Both the position numbers and the translations under genes were made by a program. Shown in pieces: positions 62,604-64,000 of a DNA stretch of 64,000 nucleotides. The DNA comes from Algoriphagus ratkowskyi (GTDB lineage Bacteria; Bacteroidota; Bacteroidia; Cytophagales; Cyclobacteriaceae), in contig NZ_MSSV01000002.1 of NCBI RefSeq assembly GCF_002150505.1, positions 351,217 through 415,216 of the forward strand. The letters run 5' to 3'. Each line of letters opens with the position of its first letter. Positions within the stretch are counted from its first letter, which is position 1. The notes beneath the pieces are model-generated. The model was given only the letters and a program-made list of their open reading frames with translations. It was not told the origin of the DNA and made no database searches.

Positions 62604-63050
62604 CTATTGAAAATATTCGATTTCAATAAATTTTTTTCCGCTTTCTTCGTAAAAATCAAAGAGAATCCTTTCTTTTAAGTCATTACTTACTAGGCTAAAA
62701 ATACCTCCTGAATCATCGTCAAAATTGAAATTGAAATTGAAATAGGCAATGGAATTAATGACTATACCACCACAATCACGAGATAAGGAGGTTAGTAGAT
62801 AAATACTGTCTTCCGATTTGAACTTTTCATTTACTGTATTTATTAGCCCCGCTTTATCTTCAAATGGAAGAACAGTCTTAAATACTTCTTTAAGGGTAGA
62901 AATTTTTTCAAGTATTCTATCCGTCTCAACTATAGACAATAAACACCTTTCACTATCAGTAGTGAACTTTTCAATCGTGTTTAAATAGCTTTGAAGAGAT
63001 TGCTTTCCAAACAATCTTCGTTTTTTTTGATCAAGCGTCTCCTCTAACAT
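62604..63050 (-). CDS. Candidate cytosolic immunity protein for the second Rhs tip
   Basis: 148 aa, no signal peptide or membrane helix, acidic. Contains SLQSYLNTIEKFTTDSERCL and AYFNFNFNFDDDSGGIFS. Starts one nt after the Rhs stop, so translational coupling is likely. No family recognised. Cytosolic location fits a nuclease target for the neighbouring toxin. Confidence 0.6.
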   Translation of the reverse strand: MLEETLDQKKRRLFGKQSLQSYLNTIEKFTTDSERCLLSIVETDRILEKISTLKEVFKTVLPFEDKAGLINTVNEKFKSEDSIYLLTSLSRDCGGIVINSIAYFNFNFNFDDDSGGIFSLVSNDLKERILFDFYEESGKKFIEIEYFQ

Positions 63051-63051
63051 C

Positions 63052-64000
63052 TTAATTATTATAGTTTACTTTTGATTTATTATTATCCAGTTTTGGTCTG
63101 CCATAATTGTTCATCCTTACCTTACTATTGTCTGTTTTTACCTGTCCGGCTTCCCAGTGAGGCTGTCCTTGGTGACTTCTATCCAATGTTTGTTGTTGAA
63201 CAGATTTTGTCTGAGTTCCACCTCCTTTTCCTGGTACTTCATATGTATATTCTCTTCCTGAACTATTTCTAGATTGGGATTTTGGTTGCTGACTAGTAGG
63301 AATTCCAGCATCTCGCATTGCTTCTCTTCTGGCAGCTCTTGAAGTGGATGATACTTTATCACCTGATCTGACAGCATCAATCGCATTATTGATGATCTTG
63401 AGGTCTTTTCCGATTTTCCCTACTTTGGCGACATCACCTATATATGGTATTATTCCAGCAGTGCTGATTGCAGCACCCAGCCAATCGCCGTTCTTTGCCT
63501 GCAGTCCAGCATTTAGTCCATCAGCAACACCTGTTGGATCAAGCACCCCAACGAGATCCAATCCCGCGCTGAGGATGTCATCACCCTGTAATGAATAATT
63601 GCCTCCCAGATCTCCGACAAGTCCACCCGCATTGACGTCTATATCTATCAGATCAGTTATGATGGTAACGCTGGAATTATTCTCTCCATGGATACGGATA
63701 TCCAACATCCCATCAGGATCTATCCTTGACAAGGGATTATTCTGCACAAAATTGTAAGGTGACATCCAAGAACGTTCCTCTGCCAACGGATCGACAACAC
63801 TCCACCTCCCTATCACCGGATCATACATCCTCGCACCGTAGTCATACAGTTCTATTCCAAGGTGGTCGATTGCTTCCTTACCGTTATAAAGATAGGGATT
63901 CACTTTTATGTCTCCGTACTGATAGCCCAATTCTTTGATCTCCATGCCCCATGGATCATAATGAGTCTCTTGGACAATTATGGGTCCTGTGCTCATCACT
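63052..64000 (-). CDS. Rhs protein C-terminus with nuclease-like toxin tip (continues past window)
   Basis: Right edge is cut, so the N-terminal secretion and Rhs-repeat parts are not seen. Residues to ~85 are the same Rhs core as the gene at 61 kb, ending at IDPDGM. The variable tip has a hydrophobic linker (GLNAGLQAKNGDWLGAAIST) and the toxin domain: RREAMRDAGIPTSQQP, SGREYTYEVPGKGG, LDRSHQGQPHWEAG, NNYGRPKLDNNKSKV. It resembles what I know as polymorphic toxin type 24, a predicted nuclease. Probably kills neighbours lacking the 148-aa immunity protein. Confidence 0.75.
   Translation of the reverse strand, partial: VMSTGPIIVQETHYDPWGMEIKELGYQYGDIKVNPYLYNGKEAIDHLGIELYDYGARMYDPVIGRWSVVDPLAEERSWMSPYNFVQNNPLSRIDPDGMLDIRIHGENNSSVTIITDLIDIDVNAGGLVGDLGGNYSLQGDDILSAGLDLVGVLDPTGVADGLNAGLQAKNGDWLGAAISTAGIIPYIGDVAKVGKIGKDLKIINNAIDAVRSGDKVSSTSRAARREAMRDAGIPTSQQPKSQSRNSSGREYTYEVPGKGGGTQTKSVQQQTLDRSHQGQPHWEAGQVKTDNSKVRMNNYGRPKLDNNKSKVNYNN
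63780..64000 (-). repeat. Rhs core direct repeat, copy 2
   Basis: Partner of 61763-61983. Near identity at DNA level, not just protein level, points to recent duplication or gene conversion. Confidence 0.9.

Overview
The window looks like a chromosome segment from a member of the Bacteroidota, most likely the Cytophagales (Cyclobacteriaceae-like). The basis is the Bacteroides-type conjugation genes (TraE/F/G/I/J/K/M/N families), the Cytophagales-style Rhs proteins, low GC, starts mostly without Shine-Dalgarno sequences, and TAnnTTTG-like promoter elements. The genus is inference. I saw no rRNA, tRNA or CRISPR array by eye. From 1 to about 42.6 kb every confident gene lies on the minus strand.

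1-6.6 kb is a compact pentose-phosphate block: 6-phosphogluconate dehydrogenase (cut by the window start), a HAD phosphatase, transaldolase, RpiB, transketolase and a glucoamylase-family protein. 7-15.6 kb is a stress block with two tandem universal stress proteins, an HMBD/SPW/VKOR-like membrane protein, an LEA2-like protein, two SDR enzymes, a metallochaperone, small membrane proteins, a Met-rich lipoprotein and a SHOCT protein.

16-22.2 kb is a mercury/soft-metal block. It holds a CsoR-type regulator, two HMA proteins and a CcdA-like protein coupled by 4-nt overlaps, then a thioredoxin-like protein, MerA, a frameshifted flavoprotein, MerTP and an ArsR-type regulator. 22.3-26.1 kb carries a P-type ATPase relic, an MFS exporter and a CopB-type ATPase. 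26.4-45.2 kb is a looser accessory region: an APC permease, an ATP-cone/nuclease fusion, another Usp, a type II (archaeal-type) GAPDH, ion channels, NhaA, small membrane proteins, a porin, YceI, a second Met-rich lipoprotein, an aldehyde dehydrogenase, an HMA-AraC fusion regulator and a DUF305 protein. Parts of the 13.5-15.6 kb block are duplicated at 35.8-38.9 kb, where the Usp copy has decayed.

46-58.8 kb contains a RadC-family protein and a plus-strand conjugation operon (traE through traN) with three related TraI-like periplasmic proteins, followed by a DUF3945-like protein and three small DNA-binding proteins. No relaxase, coupling protein, integrase or attachment site is visible, so this is only part of an integrative conjugative element.

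58.9-64 kb is a polymorphic-toxin region: a coiled-coil exported protein and two Rhs tip/immunity pairs. One tip carries a JAB/MPN peptidase-like domain and is followed by a secreted immunity candidate. The other carries a nuclease-like tip and is followed by a cytosolic immunity candidate. The two share a ~220-bp near-identical core repeat. Between them lies debris: an Rhs core interrupted by a palindromic repeat, and the tail of an XRE-like regulator with an apparent nonsense mutation.
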